This document shows, piece by piece, positions 18,068 to 25,894 of a stretch of 43,771 nt of DNA. Position 1 is the stretch's first letter. Each line of letters begins with the position of its first letter. Made by a program: the position numbers and the translations under genes. Source of the DNA: Bacteroidales bacterium. Lineage in GTDB: Bacteria > Bacteroidota > Bacteroidia > Bacteroidales > UBA932. The stretch lies in the NCBI GenBank assembly GCA_015060255.1, contig SUYV01000014.1, forward strand, positions 1-43,771, read 5' to 3'. A model generated the notes under the pieces. That model was given only the letters and a program-made list of their open reading frames with translations. It had not been told where the DNA came from and did no database searches.

Positions 18068-18075
18068 CAAAATTA
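18068..18075 (-). promoter_or_regulatory. Candidate -7 element of rlmN
   Basis: TAATTTTG on the minus strand is a perfect TAnnTTTG. No TTTG box is found at the expected distance. It decides against the longest rlmN start. Confidence 0.5.
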
Positions 18076-18147
18076 ATGATAATTTTCCATAATTATCCGA
18101 TTGTGCCACACCTTAGCACATAGTGGCTGTTATTTTGTAGTCGAAAA

Positions 18148-18180
18148 GTTGTAGAAGTTACTTTTTTTTGATTAATTTTG
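18148..18180 (+). promoter_or_regulatory. Promoter of recA
   Basis: GTTG (18148-18151), then 21 bases, then TAATTTTG (18173-18180), a perfect -7 element. The leader is about 25 AT-rich bases with no SD. I see no obvious inverted SOS-box motif overlapping it. Confidence 0.6.
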
Positions 18181-18210
18181 CTTTGTTAACATTTAAACTT
18201 TTAAACATTT

Positions 18211-19239
18211 ATGGCTAAAGAAGTAGTACAGGACGGTACCGGCAACAATGCTGCGAAACTCAAGGCATTGCAGGCGACGATTGACAAGATTGAGAAAGAT
18301 TATGGCAAAGGTACGATCATGAAGTTGGGAGATCAGCCTAAATGGGAGGTTTCGGTAATTCCGAGCGGTTCCATTGCTCTTGATGCAGCACTCGGCATCG
18401 GAGGTTATCCTCGCGGACGAGTGATCGAGATCTATGGACCAGAGTCCAGCGGTAAGACAACCCTTGCCATCCATGCGATTGCACAGGCACAGAAGCAGGG
18501 CGGCATCGCCGCAATCATCGACGCAGAACACGCGTTCGACAGGACATACGCCAAGAACCTCGGCGTAGACCTGGACACACTGCTCATCTCGCAGCCTGAC
18601 AACGGCGAGCAGGCACTCGAGATCGCTGACAACCTCATCCGCTCAGGAGCGATTGACATCATCGTCATCGACTCAGTAGCGGCGCTCACACCAAAGGCCG
18701 AGATCGAAGGCGAGATGGGTGACTCTAAGATGGGACTTCAGGCAAGGCTCATGAGCCAGGCGCTCAGAAAGCTCACTGCCAACATCAGCAAGACCAACAC
18801 ATGCTGCATCTTCATCAACCAGCTCCGCGACAAGATCGGCGTAATGTTCGGAAATCCGGAAACAACAACAGGTGGTAACGCACTTAAGTTCTATGCTTCA
18901 GTGAGAGTGGATGTCCGCAGGACAACACAGATCAAGGACGGAGACGAGGCGCTCGGAAACCGCACCAAGGTGAAGATCGTCAAGAACAAGATGGCGCCGC
19001 CATTCAAGAAGGCCGAGTTCGACATCGTTTACGGAGAGGGCATCTCAAGAGTAGGTGAAATCATAGACCTCGGAGTAGAATACGACATCATCAAGAAGAG
19101 CGGATCTTGGTTCAGCTACGGTGAAAGCAAGCTTGCACAGGGTCGTGAAGCAGTGAAGCAGCTCCTCACAGACAATGTAGAGCTCTGCGACGAGATCGAG
19201 GCAAAGATCAGGGAAGTTCTTCAGAACGCAATCGACTAA
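18211..19239 (+). CDS. recA: Recombinase A
   Basis: 342 residues, normal length. ATP-dependent strand exchange and SOS co-protease. Visible: Walker A GPESSGKT (76-83), the Walker B region [12 protein letters not shown], loop L1/L2 segments ([42 protein letters not shown]), and the C-terminal domain with a [11 protein letters not shown] end. The stop TAA overlaps the ATG of the following lipoprotein by one base (TAATG). The C-terminus lacks the long acidic tail of enterobacterial RecA. Confidence 0.98.
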   Translation: MAKEVVQDGTGNNAAKLKALQATIDKIEKDYGKGTIMKLGDQPKWEVSVIPSGSIALDAALGIGGYPRGRVIEIYGPESSGKTTLAIHAIAQAQKQGGIAAIIDAEHAFDRTYAKNLGVDLDTLLISQPDNGEQALEIADNLIRSGAIDIIVIDSVAALTPKAEIEGEMGDSKMGLQARLMSQALRKLTANISKTNTCCIFINQLRDKIGVMFGNPETTTGGNALKFYASVRVDVRRTTQIKDGDEALGNRTKVKIVKNKMAPPFKKAEFDIVYGEGISRVGEIIDLGVEYDIIKKSGSWFSYGESKLAQGREAVKQLLTDNVELCDEIEAKIREVLQNAID

Positions 19240-19613
19240 TGAAAAGGATCCTATCAATCATCACAGCAGGGCTGATTGCCCTGCTGTCATTCAATTCCTG
19301 TGAGTTTCACAGTGAATTCGCCAAAACTACCTATGACGCATTCCTCACCTGCAATTATGCTGGCGGGCTTCCGCCTGTTACCGTATTCAGATCCTATGAG
19401 ACAGATATGGAACTGCAGGAAAGAGACATTGAAGAAATGTTCTATGCAATGACGGAGATGATCAAACCTGGATTCGTCTCCGCAACCCTGACGCTGGACA
19501 AGTACGACTGGATGGGTAATTACGAACTTACCCGTGTGTTTGAGTTCTGGTGGGAAACGACCAACCCGGTTACAGGAGACGGATATTACGCATGGGACGA
19601 ATTCTTTGAATAA
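19239..19613 (+). CDS. Small uncharacterised lipoprotein
   Basis: 124 residues. The N-terminus [21 protein letters not shown] is a lipoprotein signal with Cys21 as the lipidation site. The mature part is acidic and rich in aromatic residues (EFWWETTNP, YYAWDEFFE). No known domain is recognised. Its start overlaps the recA stop (TAATG), so it is translationally coupled to recA; a functional link to recombination is not implied. A strong terminator overlaps its stop codon. Confidence 0.75.
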   Translation: MKRILSIITAGLIALLSFNSCEFHSEFAKTTYDAFLTCNYAGGLPPVTVFRSYETDMELQERDIEEMFYAMTEMIKPGFVSATLTLDKYDWMGNYELTRVFEFWWETTNPVTGDGYYAWDEFFE

Positions 19614-19646
19614 GAAAATCACAGGAAACTGTGATTTTCTTATTTT
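19612..19646. terminator. Bidirectional terminator, recA unit / HHH gene
   Basis: Perfect 13-base-pair stem (19612-19624 with 19629-19641) with a GAAA tetraloop, then ATTTT. It overlaps the stop codons of both convergent genes (TAA at 19611-19613 on plus, TAA at 19642-19640 on minus). Confidence 0.85.
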
Positions 19647-20500
19647 GCAGACGGCTGCCTCAGAACACATCTGCCAAGTTTCAAGGCATTTTCTGCAGAT
19701 AGGATTCCAGCCTCTTCCATATGCCTGACTGTCCATAAATCAATAGGATTATTCTCCCTATACAGGACTATTGATCTTGCAGTCTCATAATCCCTGATGT
19801 ATGGATGCCGGCGAAGAGAATCTGCCGGCAGAGTCCACAATGGATATGAATAAGGTTCGGAAACAGTCACCAGATCGCTCAGGGCATCGAATTTTTCCTG
19901 ATCGAAGCGATATATGTCCATCAGTTGTTCCTTACATGAATATCCTCCCAACGTTTCACGATATTCTATCATCTTTGCAGCAAACCACCCACCGATTCCA
20001 GGCAATGAATCAAATGCAGCGGAATCCGCCTGATTGAGATCTATGAGAGGTATGGAAATATATGGTTCAAGGCGTTCATACACAGAGTCTGAAACAACAT
20101 ATGACTTCGCAAAATCTCCCTTTCTCCTGAACTTTCCACCCTTTTTACGATAATTGTCAATTGATTCCGCCTGCTTTACGGTAAATCCCAGACGGCACAG
20201 GTCTTCGACCGAGACGGTATTAGGATTGAAATGAAAAGATTCCACATTACGGAATGGCAGTTTTTTACGGACTGACGACGCATGAGAAGAATGGGCAGCA
20301 TTGTTCCTGACGACCAGCGAAGTATCACAATAGACATAGACGGTATCTGGACTGTCACGGTTGGCCGCGATCCTGACTACGGCCGCTCTATGGATAAACA
20401 TAGCAGTCTGATATCCTACCATCAGAAATACAAGGGCAATCACACCCATCACAAAGGATTCTGACAATCCTGACTTCTTTGATTCATTTGAATTCTTCAT
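19640..20500 (-). CDS. Membrane-anchored helix-hairpin-helix (ComEA-like) DNA-binding protein
   Basis: 286 residues. A short basic N-terminus is followed by one membrane helix (about 16-37), so it is type II anchored in the inner membrane. Three HHH-like repeats follow: FNPNTVSVEDLCRLGFTVKQAESI, IDLNQADSAAFDSLPGIGGWFA, and the IRDYETARSIVLYRE region with LWTVRHMEEAG. FNPN/DLNQAD with the following GxxxxxA is the ComEA-type DNA-binding motif. Bacteroidota carry many such proteins. A role in DNA uptake or binding is inferred only. It has its own perfect promoter (20557-20587) and a hairpin in its leader. Confidence 0.85.
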   Translation of the reverse strand: MKNSNESKKSGLSESFVMGVIALVFLMVGYQTAMFIHRAAVVRIAANRDSPDTVYVYCDTSLVVRNNAAHSSHASSVRKKLPFRNVESFHFNPNTVSVEDLCRLGFTVKQAESIDNYRKKGGKFRRKGDFAKSYVVSDSVYERLEPYISIPLIDLNQADSAAFDSLPGIGGWFAAKMIEYRETLGGYSCKEQLMDIYRFDQEKFDALSDLVTVSEPYSYPLWTLPADSLRRHPYIRDYETARSIVLYRENNPIDLWTVRHMEEAGILSAENALKLGRCVLRQPSAK

Positions 20501-20510
20501 AACAAAAACA

Positions 20511-20535
20511 GGTATCTGACAAATAATCAGATACC
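20511..20535 (-). promoter_or_regulatory. Hairpin with U-run in the leader of the HHH gene (attenuator or terminator)
   Basis: Nine-base-pair stem (20511-20519 with 20527-20535) and a seven-base loop. On the minus strand it is followed by GTTTTTG and then, about ten bases later, the HHH start codon at 20500. It lies downstream of the promoter at 20557-20587, so that promoter's transcript must pass through it. It may also end rsmI transcripts. Confidence 0.55.
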
Positions 20536-20556
20536 CGTATGATTGAACCTCCTTTA

Positions 20557-20587
20557 CAAAGGTACTTCATCAAAGGAATAAATCAAA
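20557..20587 (-). promoter_or_regulatory. Promoter of the HHH gene
   Basis: TTTG (20584-20587), 19 bases, TACCTTTG (20557-20564) on the minus strand: an ideal Bacteroidota promoter placed directly after the rsmI stop. An AAAGGAGG (20548-20555) follows immediately, too far from the annotated ATG to be its SD. Confidence 0.7.
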
Positions 20588-20590
20588 AAA

Positions 20591-21322
20591 TCAAGCGTCC
20601 TGACCTTCAGATTTTTCTTTTTCTTTAAATTTTTTCTTTTTCTTTAACTCAGGAGCTCCGGATAAGATGATAACGATCTCACCTTTCGGCTCGTGTTCTC
20701 TATACCACGCAGCGACTTCAGTCAAGGTTCCGCGCTTATGCTCTTCAAACTTCTTGGATATCTCACGGGCTACCGAACATTCGCGTTCCGGTCCGAATGA
20801 CTCGGCAAACTGCTCCAGTGTCTTGACAAGGCGATAAGGTGACTCATAAAATATCATTGTACGTGTCTCCTCCGCAAGTTCGGTCAATCTCGTCTGCCTG
20901 CCTTTTTTCTGGGGAAGAAATCCTTCAAAGCAGAAACGGTCACATGGATATCCCGATGAGACAAGAGCCGGAACAAACGCAGTCGCCCCAGGAAGTGTCT
21001 GGACTTCTATGCCTTCTTGAACACAAGTACGCACGAGAAGGAAACCGGGATCTGAAATCCCCGGAGTTCCTGCATCACTGATCAATGCCACATTCAGACC
21101 GGAAAGGATACGCTCCTTTATCATAGATGCAGTCTTATGTTCATTGAACTTATGATGCGACTCAAGACGTCCCTTGATTTCATAATGTTTCAGAAGGACA
21201 GAGCTGGTCCTTGTATCCTCGGCCAATATAAGATCCGCCTCCTTCAGAACTCTGATGGCTCTGAAGGTCATATCCTCAAGATTACCTACTGGGGTAGGCA
21301 CTATATAAAGTATGCCTGCCAT
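20591..21322 (-). CDS. rsmI: 16S rRNA C1402 ribose 2'-O-methyltransferase
   Basis: 243 residues. Tetrapyrrole-methylase fold, SAM dependent, methylates C1402 in the 16S rRNA decoding site. Visible: LYIVPTPVGNLEDMTFRAIRVL, AEDTRTSSVLLKHY, ALISDAGTPGISDPG, LPGATAFVPALVSSGYP, FEGFLPQKKGRQ, FYESPYRL. The C-terminus ends in a lysine-rich tail (KKKKKFKEKEK), which may touch rRNA. It begins three bases after the stop of the preceding unnamed gene, so the two form one transcription unit. Confidence 0.95.
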   Translation of the reverse strand: MAGILYIVPTPVGNLEDMTFRAIRVLKEADLILAEDTRTSSVLLKHYEIKGRLESHHKFNEHKTASMIKERILSGLNVALISDAGTPGISDPGFLLVRTCVQEGIEVQTLPGATAFVPALVSSGYPCDRFCFEGFLPQKKGRQTRLTELAEETRTMIFYESPYRLVKTLEQFAESFGPERECSVAREISKKFEEHKRGTLTEVAAWYREHEPKGEIVIILSGAPELKKKKKFKEKEKSEGQDA

Positions 21323-21325
21323 CAG

Positions 21326-22033
21326 TTACTGAATCTTGCGGCGGACCGCCATCATGAAGCGATAAACGATCTGGGAATTCATATCCCAATCAAATGTAGA
21401 TGTTATGAATTCCACGACCTGGTCCAATGATGTCATCAGATTGATCTTTGCTCTGGTCTGCTGGAAAATCGAAGGGTCACCCTTGAAAAGAACATTGATG
21501 AACTGAACCCTGTCGTTCAAGGAAATGGCACTGAGAAGATCCCTTACAGGAGCGCCCGGAATATCAGTACGCCAAGCCTGCTTATCCTCCATGACTTCTG
21601 CGACAGTCTTTCTTGTTCTGCCTGATGCCTGAGCAGCTTCGAAAATGGAAGTTGTCTCGACAATCGGTTCAGGCTCAGAAAAGAGTGGAAGATCATCATC
21701 GTCATCCTCTTCCTGTACAGGCAACGACTCAGGTTGTGGCTCCGGTTGTGGTTCTGGTTGTGGTTCTGGTTGTGGCTCCGGCTGTGGCTCAACAAGAGCC
21801 TCTTCTACAACAGGCTCCTGCTGGAGAGGAATTTCCTGAATCACAACCTCCGGAGTCTTCTCCTCAAGAAGAGAAGTCTCTATTTCAAGATCTATAGGCT
21901 CTGCAGCAACATCCTCTGGATCAACAACTTGCTGAAGTTCAGCCATCTTATCATCAAGCTTTTCAAGCTGAACCCTGATCGAAACCATCATTGCCTTGAT
22001 TTCGGACAAAATTTGTTGTTCTCTATTTTCCAT
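21326..22033 (-). CDS. Conserved protein: coiled coil, PQPE repeat linker, C-terminal domain of unknown function
   Basis: 235 residues, no signal peptide. Three parts are seen: an N-terminal amphipathic helix/coiled coil (about 1-37), a long acidic linker with a run of PQPE repeats and then EEDDDDD, and a compact C-terminal domain (about 150-235) with [21 protein letters not shown] and [20 protein letters not shown]. The C-terminal domain looks like a widespread unnamed Bacteroidales domain. Expressed from a perfect -7 element that sits back to back with the tdk promoter; rsmI follows after three bases. Function unknown; the linker suggests a tether between an oligomerising helix and a binding domain. 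Confidence 0.75.
   Translation of the reverse strand: MENREQQILSEIKAMMVSIRVQLEKLDDKMAELQQVVDPEDVAAEPIDLEIETSLLEEKTPEVVIQEIPLQQEPVVEEALVEPQPEPQPEPQPEPQPEPQPESLPVQEEDDDDDLPLFSEPEPIVETTSIFEAAQASGRTRKTVAEVMEDKQAWRTDIPGAPVRDLLSAISLNDRVQFINVLFKGDPSIFQQTRAKINLMTSLDQVVEFITSTFDWDMNSQIVYRFMMAVRRKIQ
21732..21791 (-). repeat. Five tandem 12-bp units encoding PQPE repeats
   Basis: Units start at 21732, 21744, 21756, 21768 and 21780 on the plus strand, consensus GGTTGTGGTTCT with C/T changes mostly at synonymous positions. They encode the proline-glutamate linker in the minus-strand gene. Because the unit is a multiple of three, changes in copy number would keep the frame. Confidence 0.85.
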
Positions 22034-22056
22034 AAGACAAGAATTATCTATATTTG
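22026..22056 (+). promoter_or_regulatory. Promoter of tdk
   Basis: TTTC (22026-22029), 19 bases, TATATTTG (22049-22056). The upstream box overlaps the start codon of the divergent gene. AAGG at 22077-22080 may help translation of tdk. Confidence 0.55.
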
Positions 22057-22069
22057 CGTTCTCAATCTA

Positions 22070-22102
22070 CAAAAGTAAGGAAATGTTTTTAGAAAGTGCA
22101 AA
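22070..22102 (-). promoter_or_regulatory. Promoter of the 21326-22033 gene and rsmI
   Basis: On the minus strand TTTG (22099-22102), 21 bases, TACTTTTG (22070-22077). The upstream box is inside the tdk coding region, so this promoter and the tdk promoter interleave. Confidence 0.6.
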
Positions 22103-22661
22103 AAAAGCGGGTTCAATTGAAGTAATATGCGGATCAATGTTTTCCGGAAAGACTGAAGAACTCATCAGAAGAATGAAAAGAGCGCAGTTTGCAAAGCAGA
22201 AAGTGGAGATATACAAGCCGTGCATCGACGTAAGGTATTCGGAAGACGAAGTTGTTTCACACGATTCACACAGCATCCCATCCACCCCGATCGATTCTCC
22301 AGCAAGTATGCTCCTGCTCTCAAGCGATGTCGAGGTTGTAGGTATTGACGAGGCACAGTTCTTTGACGACACTCTTGTAGATGTAGTGCAGACTTTAGCC
22401 AACAGAGGCATCAGGGTCATCATCGCAGGTCTTGACACAGACTTCATGGGCAAGCCTTTCGGTCCGATGCCGGCTTTGATGGCAGTCGCTGAAGACATCC
22501 AGAAGGTGCACGCAATCTGCGTAAAGTGCGGAAGCCCTGCAAATCATTCACACAGACTTTCTAAAAGCGACGAGCTCGTCGTCCTCGGAGAGACGGACAT
22601 ATACGAGCCGCTTTGCAGACATTGCTATAACGAAGCCATACAAGCAGAAAAGGAAGCGTAA
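22083..22661 (+). CDS. tdk: Thymidine kinase (type II)
   Basis: 192 residues from the ATG at 22083; the longer frame overlaps the promoter. Phosphorylates thymidine (and deoxyuridine) with ATP for nucleotide salvage. P-loop GSMFSGKT (17-24), Walker B/catalytic VGIDEAQFF with Glu90 as base, lasso region and [15 protein letters not shown]. Structural zinc cysteines are 146, 149, 178 and 181. Monocistronic, with a terminator whose loop contains the stop codon. Confidence 0.97.
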   Translation: MFLESAKKAGSIEVICGSMFSGKTEELIRRMKRAQFAKQKVEIYKPCIDVRYSEDEVVSHDSHSIPSTPIDSPASMLLLSSDVEVVGIDEAQFFDDTLVDVVQTLANRGIRVIIAGLDTDFMGKPFGPMPALMAVAEDIQKVHAICVKCGSPANHSHRLSKSDELVVLGETDIYEPLCRHCYNEAIQAEKEA

Positions 22662-22680
22662 TCGCTTCCTTTTCTGCTTT
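22643..22680. terminator. Bidirectional terminator, tdk / small GTG-start gene
   Basis: Perfect 16-base-pair stem (22643-22658 with 22663-22678) with a TAAT loop that holds the tdk stop codon. The convergent gene stops at 22685. Confidence 0.8.
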
Positions 22681-22684
22681 ATAT

Positions 22685-22918
22685 CTAAAATAATGTCGGA
22701 TGATTGTCATCCAGTTCCTTCAAAACCTTCTCCATTATAGCTTCGCGGAACAGCACGGCCTTTGTCCCTACACGGAATTTCTCGCAATATTGTCTGATTG
22801 CAGCCATCTCGCTGTCGTTCAGATATATGACCTGTCTATGGCGACGCACAAGCGCCTCCTTCTGTTTCTTGAGATATTCCGGATCGACCGGCACAGATAT
22901 CCTTTTCTTCTTAGCCAC
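22685..22918 (-). CDS. Small conserved basic protein, possibly ribbon-helix-helix-like
   Basis: 77 residues, starting with GTG at 22918. The N-terminus is lysine/arginine rich (MAKKKRISVPVD...). It is followed by a possible beta strand (QVIYLNDSEM) and two helices (AAIRQYCEKFRVGTKAVLFREAIMEKVLKEL), ending NHPTLF. A strand followed by two helices is compatible with a ribbon-helix-helix-like DNA-binding protein, but no close family is recognised. A perfect -7 element (TAACTTTG, 22956-22963) supports expression. No toxin or antitoxin partner is adjacent. Confidence 0.65.
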   Translation of the reverse strand: MAKKKRISVPVDPEYLKKQKEALVRRHRQVIYLNDSEMAAIRQYCEKFRVGTKAVLFREAIMEKVLKELDDNHPTLF

Positions 22919-22955
22919 AGAGAATATATTTAAATGTCAAGCAATAATATTTTTG

Positions 22956-22963
22956 CAAAGTTA
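22956..22963 (-). promoter_or_regulatory. Candidate -7 element of the small basic protein gene
   Basis: TAACTTTG on the minus strand is a perfect TAnnTTTG match and would give a leader of about 30 bases. A TTTG lies only 14 bases upstream, which is too close. Confidence 0.5.
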
Positions 22964-23043
22964 GCATTTTATTGATACAAATTGTTAACTCTGTAAGCAT
23001 TATGGCCATTCTTAGACTGATATTCGTCAGACTTTAGCAGGAA

Positions 23044-23208
23044 TTAAATGGCAATCGCTTCGTATAGATGGTATTCTGAGGTGGCAATCTGATCATAGAT
23101 GACGGAGTCGTCAATCAGCATAGAGCAGAATCTCTTGTCTGCATCAGCCTTTGCATTTGCAACGGCAAGGGTCGGGTTCTGGAGGTAATCCTCAATAAAA
23201 TTACACAT
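23044..23208 (-). CDS. Possible 54-residue protein of unknown function
   Basis: From the ATG at 23208 the frame encodes MCNFIEDYLQNPTLAVANAK... to a TAA at 23044-23046. The composition looks like a folded helical peptide rather than noise, and the frame fills a gap of about 350 bases between two confirmed genes. No signal sequence, family or strong promoter is recognised; TAGAGTTTG about 40 bases upstream is one base too long for the -7 consensus. A 13-bp palindrome (23265-23277) lies between it and the gene upstream. Confidence 0.4.
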   Translation of the reverse strand: MCNFIEDYLQNPTLAVANAKADADKRFCSMLIDDSVIYDQIATSEYHLYEAIAI

Positions 23209-23278
23209 AGCAGTCAGTTTTATTGAGTTCTTTCTCAAACACCAGACCAAACTCTACAAATTTTGTAATAATATTACA

Positions 23279-24760
23279 CTATTTTTGTAAAGTTTCATAC
23301 CGACTTTGTATATAACCCTTTTTATCCGTATACAAGATATAAGGAAGAGAAGCCAGATCAAACCTGTCAAAGAGGTCAGCCGCCAACGACGGACTGGAGA
23401 CAAGGACATCATCCACATTGACCAGATATACCCGAGCCTTTGGGTCATCCATAACCAACCTATGCGCAGCTTCTATCTCAGCCTTACAGATATTGCATCC
23501 TTCTGTATGGAAGATTATGACATTGTGCTTTCCGCCTATCTTACGAAGCGATTTCACCTTGTTCCTGTCTCCCGCACGGCTTAACAGAACTCCCGGAACC
23601 TTGATGGCAGGAATCCTGGAACCTGGGGCTGCTCTCGACAGCAGATCCTCCATTATTCCGGCAAACTCCACCACCTTAAGACTGTCATCAGAAGTCTTCC
23701 AGACCTTTCCGGAATCATTGATGATATATTTGTCTATATGATATGCAAGCCCCTCCTTGGCCCCCTTTCCCGTTTCACCAGCCAGATAATACAGCAGGTC
23801 ACCGGCCATCTGCCTGAACATCAGGGTATCTCCGGCAGCCAGAGTCGATTCTGCAATCATATCAGATACAGCCTTTACCCCATCTTCCGAAAGGTCACCC
23901 TGAAACATACGGGCATAAAGTTCCATAGCTTCACGCCCGCCATATTCAAGAGAAACATCTTCAAATAATGGAGACAGCAACTGGGATAATGCCCTGGAAT
24001 CCAGCCCGCGACCTGCAATTCTGCCATCAGGACGAACAAGATACATCTTAGGAGTCTGAAGTACACCGTATTTTCTTTGGAAATCCGAATCCAGCTCAGG
24101 ATCCCAGAGATGAAGGACCTCAACATTCTCAGATGTGAGGGAAAACCTCTCGGACACATATGCTTCCCAATCCGCTTTCTTGTCTCCCGTATAGAATGCA
24201 TATAGGTCTATCGGATAATCTTCATCCTCCAGAAGCGATCTCAGAAGAATAGTCTCAACCTTGCACTTTGAACAATCCGTATCATAGAAATACAGCACCG
24301 AATATCTCTGAGAAGGTTTTCCATAAAGAGTGACAGGTTCACCGGCCAAAGTAGTCACATCCAATACCGGAGCCTTCAGGCCTATCTGGGAACTTCTGTT
24401 GAAGTCAGCATAAACGCGGGCATTCAGAAGATCGATTTCATCAGGCATCTTTACTTCCCCGGTAAAGAACCAGCGGTCAAGAATATGAATGGCAACAGCC
24501 TCCGCCCCCATAAGTTTGGATGACATATATCTGTCATACAGATTCAAAGCCACGAACTGTCTTACCAGCGAATCCGTACAGCTTTGTATCAGAAAGTCAC
24601 ACTCCTCCTTCTGAGTTTCCGGCCCCGCCGTCTCTATAGCCGCGACATACTCTGCCAGCTTAGCATCCAGAGCCACCCTCTTGGTGGAATCCAACTGCTG
24701 AGCATAAGAAATACACAGAAATCCAAGCAGCATCGCCGCTAATGAAAAAAGCCTCTTCAT
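23279..24760 (-). CDS. Exported protein with two thioredoxin-like domains
   Basis: 493 residues with a signal peptide (MKRLFSLAAMLLGFLCISYAQ). The helical N-terminal part resembles the domain often put in front of TlpA-type thioredoxins in Bacteroidota. The first thioredoxin fold (about 125-270) carries Cys163-Ser-Lys-Cys166 and a cis-proline segment LQTPKMYL (Pro237). The second (about 385-490) has Cys422-Asn-Ile-Cys425 and SLPYILY. Both CxxC pairs are intact, so two redox centres in one periplasmic protein are predicted, for oxidising, reducing or passing electrons between substrates. It starts two bases after the coaD stop and is the last gene of the lon-ung-coaD unit. Confidence 0.85.
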   Translation of the reverse strand: MKRLFSLAAMLLGFLCISYAQQLDSTKRVALDAKLAEYVAAIETAGPETQKEECDFLIQSCTDSLVRQFVALNLYDRYMSSKLMGAEAVAIHILDRWFFTGEVKMPDEIDLLNARVYADFNRSSQIGLKAPVLDVTTLAGEPVTLYGKPSQRYSVLYFYDTDCSKCKVETILLRSLLEDEDYPIDLYAFYTGDKKADWEAYVSERFSLTSENVEVLHLWDPELDSDFQRKYGVLQTPKMYLVRPDGRIAGRGLDSRALSQLLSPLFEDVSLEYGGREAMELYARMFQGDLSEDGVKAVSDMIAESTLAAGDTLMFRQMAGDLLYYLAGETGKGAKEGLAYHIDKYIINDSGKVWKTSDDSLKVVEFAGIMEDLLSRAAPGSRIPAIKVPGVLLSRAGDRNKVKSLRKIGGKHNVIIFHTEGCNICKAEIEAAHRLVMDDPKARVYLVNVDDVLVSSPSLAADLFDRFDLASLPYILYTDKKGYIQSRYETLQK

Positions 24761-24762
24761 AT

Positions 24763-25221
24763 CTAAAGTTCTACCCCTTCAGGAACAAAAAGAGATGTGT
24801 CACCGCCATGCTTGAGCAGGTCTCTCACAGCAGTAGACGATATGTGGGCATACTCCTGAGCCGTCGGGATTATGATGGTCTCAATCTCCGGAGCCAGCTT
24901 TCTGTTGGCATCAGCAATCGACCTCTCGGTTTCGAAGTCGATCATGTTACGCACGCCCCTGACGATATGGTTTATGCCGAGCTGACGGCATATGTCAATG
25001 GTCAAGGTGTCATACTGTATGATGCTCACGCCCTTGAGACCCGCAGTCGCCTGCTCTATTATGCTTATGCGCTTCTCGTTCGGGAAGAAGCCACGCTTGT
25101 CAATGTTTACACCCACAGCCACCACGACTTCATCGAACATCGTGAGGGCCCTCTTGAGAATATTGAGATGTCCCGCAGTAAAAGGATCGAAAGATCCCGG
25201 GAATAATGCTTTCTTGCTCAT
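24763..25221 (-). CDS. coaD: Phosphopantetheine adenylyltransferase
   Basis: 152 residues. Transfers AMP from ATP to 4'-phosphopantetheine, the penultimate step of coenzyme A synthesis. Nucleotidyltransferase signature PGSFDPFTAGHLNIL at the N-terminus with the GH motif, IVRGVRNMIDFETE, and ISSTAVRDLL at the C-terminus. The start is four bases after the ung stop. Confidence 0.97.
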   Translation of the reverse strand: MSKKALFPGSFDPFTAGHLNILKRALTMFDEVVVAVGVNIDKRGFFPNEKRISIIEQATAGLKGVSIIQYDTLTIDICRQLGINHIVRGVRNMIDFETERSIADANRKLAPEIETIIIPTAQEYAHISSTAVRDLLKHGGDTSLFVPEGVEL

Positions 25222-25225
25222 GATA

Positions 25226-25894
25226 TTATAATTGCCAATCTATCTGTGTTCGGCCATGTGCGGCCAGGTATGCATTCGCTTTAGAGAAGTGGCGGCAGCC
25301 GAAGAATGCCCCACGGGCAAGAGGAGACGGATGTGCCGCTTCCAGCACGCAATGACGCGAATGGTCTATTAGCTCACTCTTGGTCCTTGCGAAATTGCCC
25401 CATAGCATGAACACCACACCCTCACATTCTGCAGAGATATATTTTATCACTGCATCGGTGAACTCCTGCCATCCTACCTTGCTGTGAGAAGCCGCTTCTC
25501 CTGAGCGGACTGTCAGCACGGCATTGAGCAGCAGAACACCCTGGCGGGCCCATTTCTCCAGATTGGGATATCCGCTCATCCTGACCCCGAGATCCGTCTC
25601 GATCTCCTTGAAGATGTTCTTTAGCGAAGGAGGCGCAGGCATGTTCTCCGGCACGGAGAATGAAAGGCCATGCGCCTGGCCGGGGCCGTGATACGGATCC
25701 TGCCCGAGTATCACCACCTTGACATCCCCTACAGGCGTCAGTTCGAAAGCCTTGAATATCTGACTTCCAGGAGGGAATATACGCCTGCCTTCAGCCTTCT
25801 CATTATGAAGAAAACGCACCAGGGATGCGAAGTATGGCTTATCAAACTCGCTCCCAAGTGCGTCTTTCCAGCTTTGTTCTATCTTTACTTCCAT
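25226..25894 (-). CDS. ung: Uracil-DNA glycosylase (family 1)
   Basis: 222 residues. Removes uracil from DNA to start base-excision repair. Motif A GQDPYHG (Asp66 activates water), LLLNAVLTVR, and the leucine-loop motif HPSPL (His188), followed by ARGAFFGCRHFSKAN. All catalytic residues are present. It overlaps the lon stop by ten bases, so the two are translated from one message. Confidence 0.98.
   Translation of the reverse strand: MEVKIEQSWKDALGSEFDKPYFASLVRFLHNEKAEGRRIFPPGSQIFKAFELTPVGDVKVVILGQDPYHGPGQAHGLSFSVPENMPAPPSLKNIFKEIETDLGVRMSGYPNLEKWARQGVLLLNAVLTVRSGEAASHSKVGWQEFTDAVIKYISAECEGVVFMLWGNFARTKSELIDHSRHCVLEAAHPSPLARGAFFGCRHFSKANAYLAAHGRTQIDWQL

Noticed and set aside
18105..18127. 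GCCAC...GTGGC inverted repeat between rlmN and recA as SOS box
   Set aside because: Upstream of the recA promoter, short, and competing pairings exist; no known LexA site matches.
21613..21897. Plus-strand frames with Gly-Cys-Gly-Ser or Val-rich repeats
   Set aside because: They are reverse readings of the PQPE repeat linker of the minus-strand gene.
22685..22918. Toxin-antitoxin module
   Set aside because: The small basic protein could be RHH-like, but no partner gene overlaps or adjoins it in the same direction; the neighbour at 23044 is 125 bases upstream and of doubtful reality.
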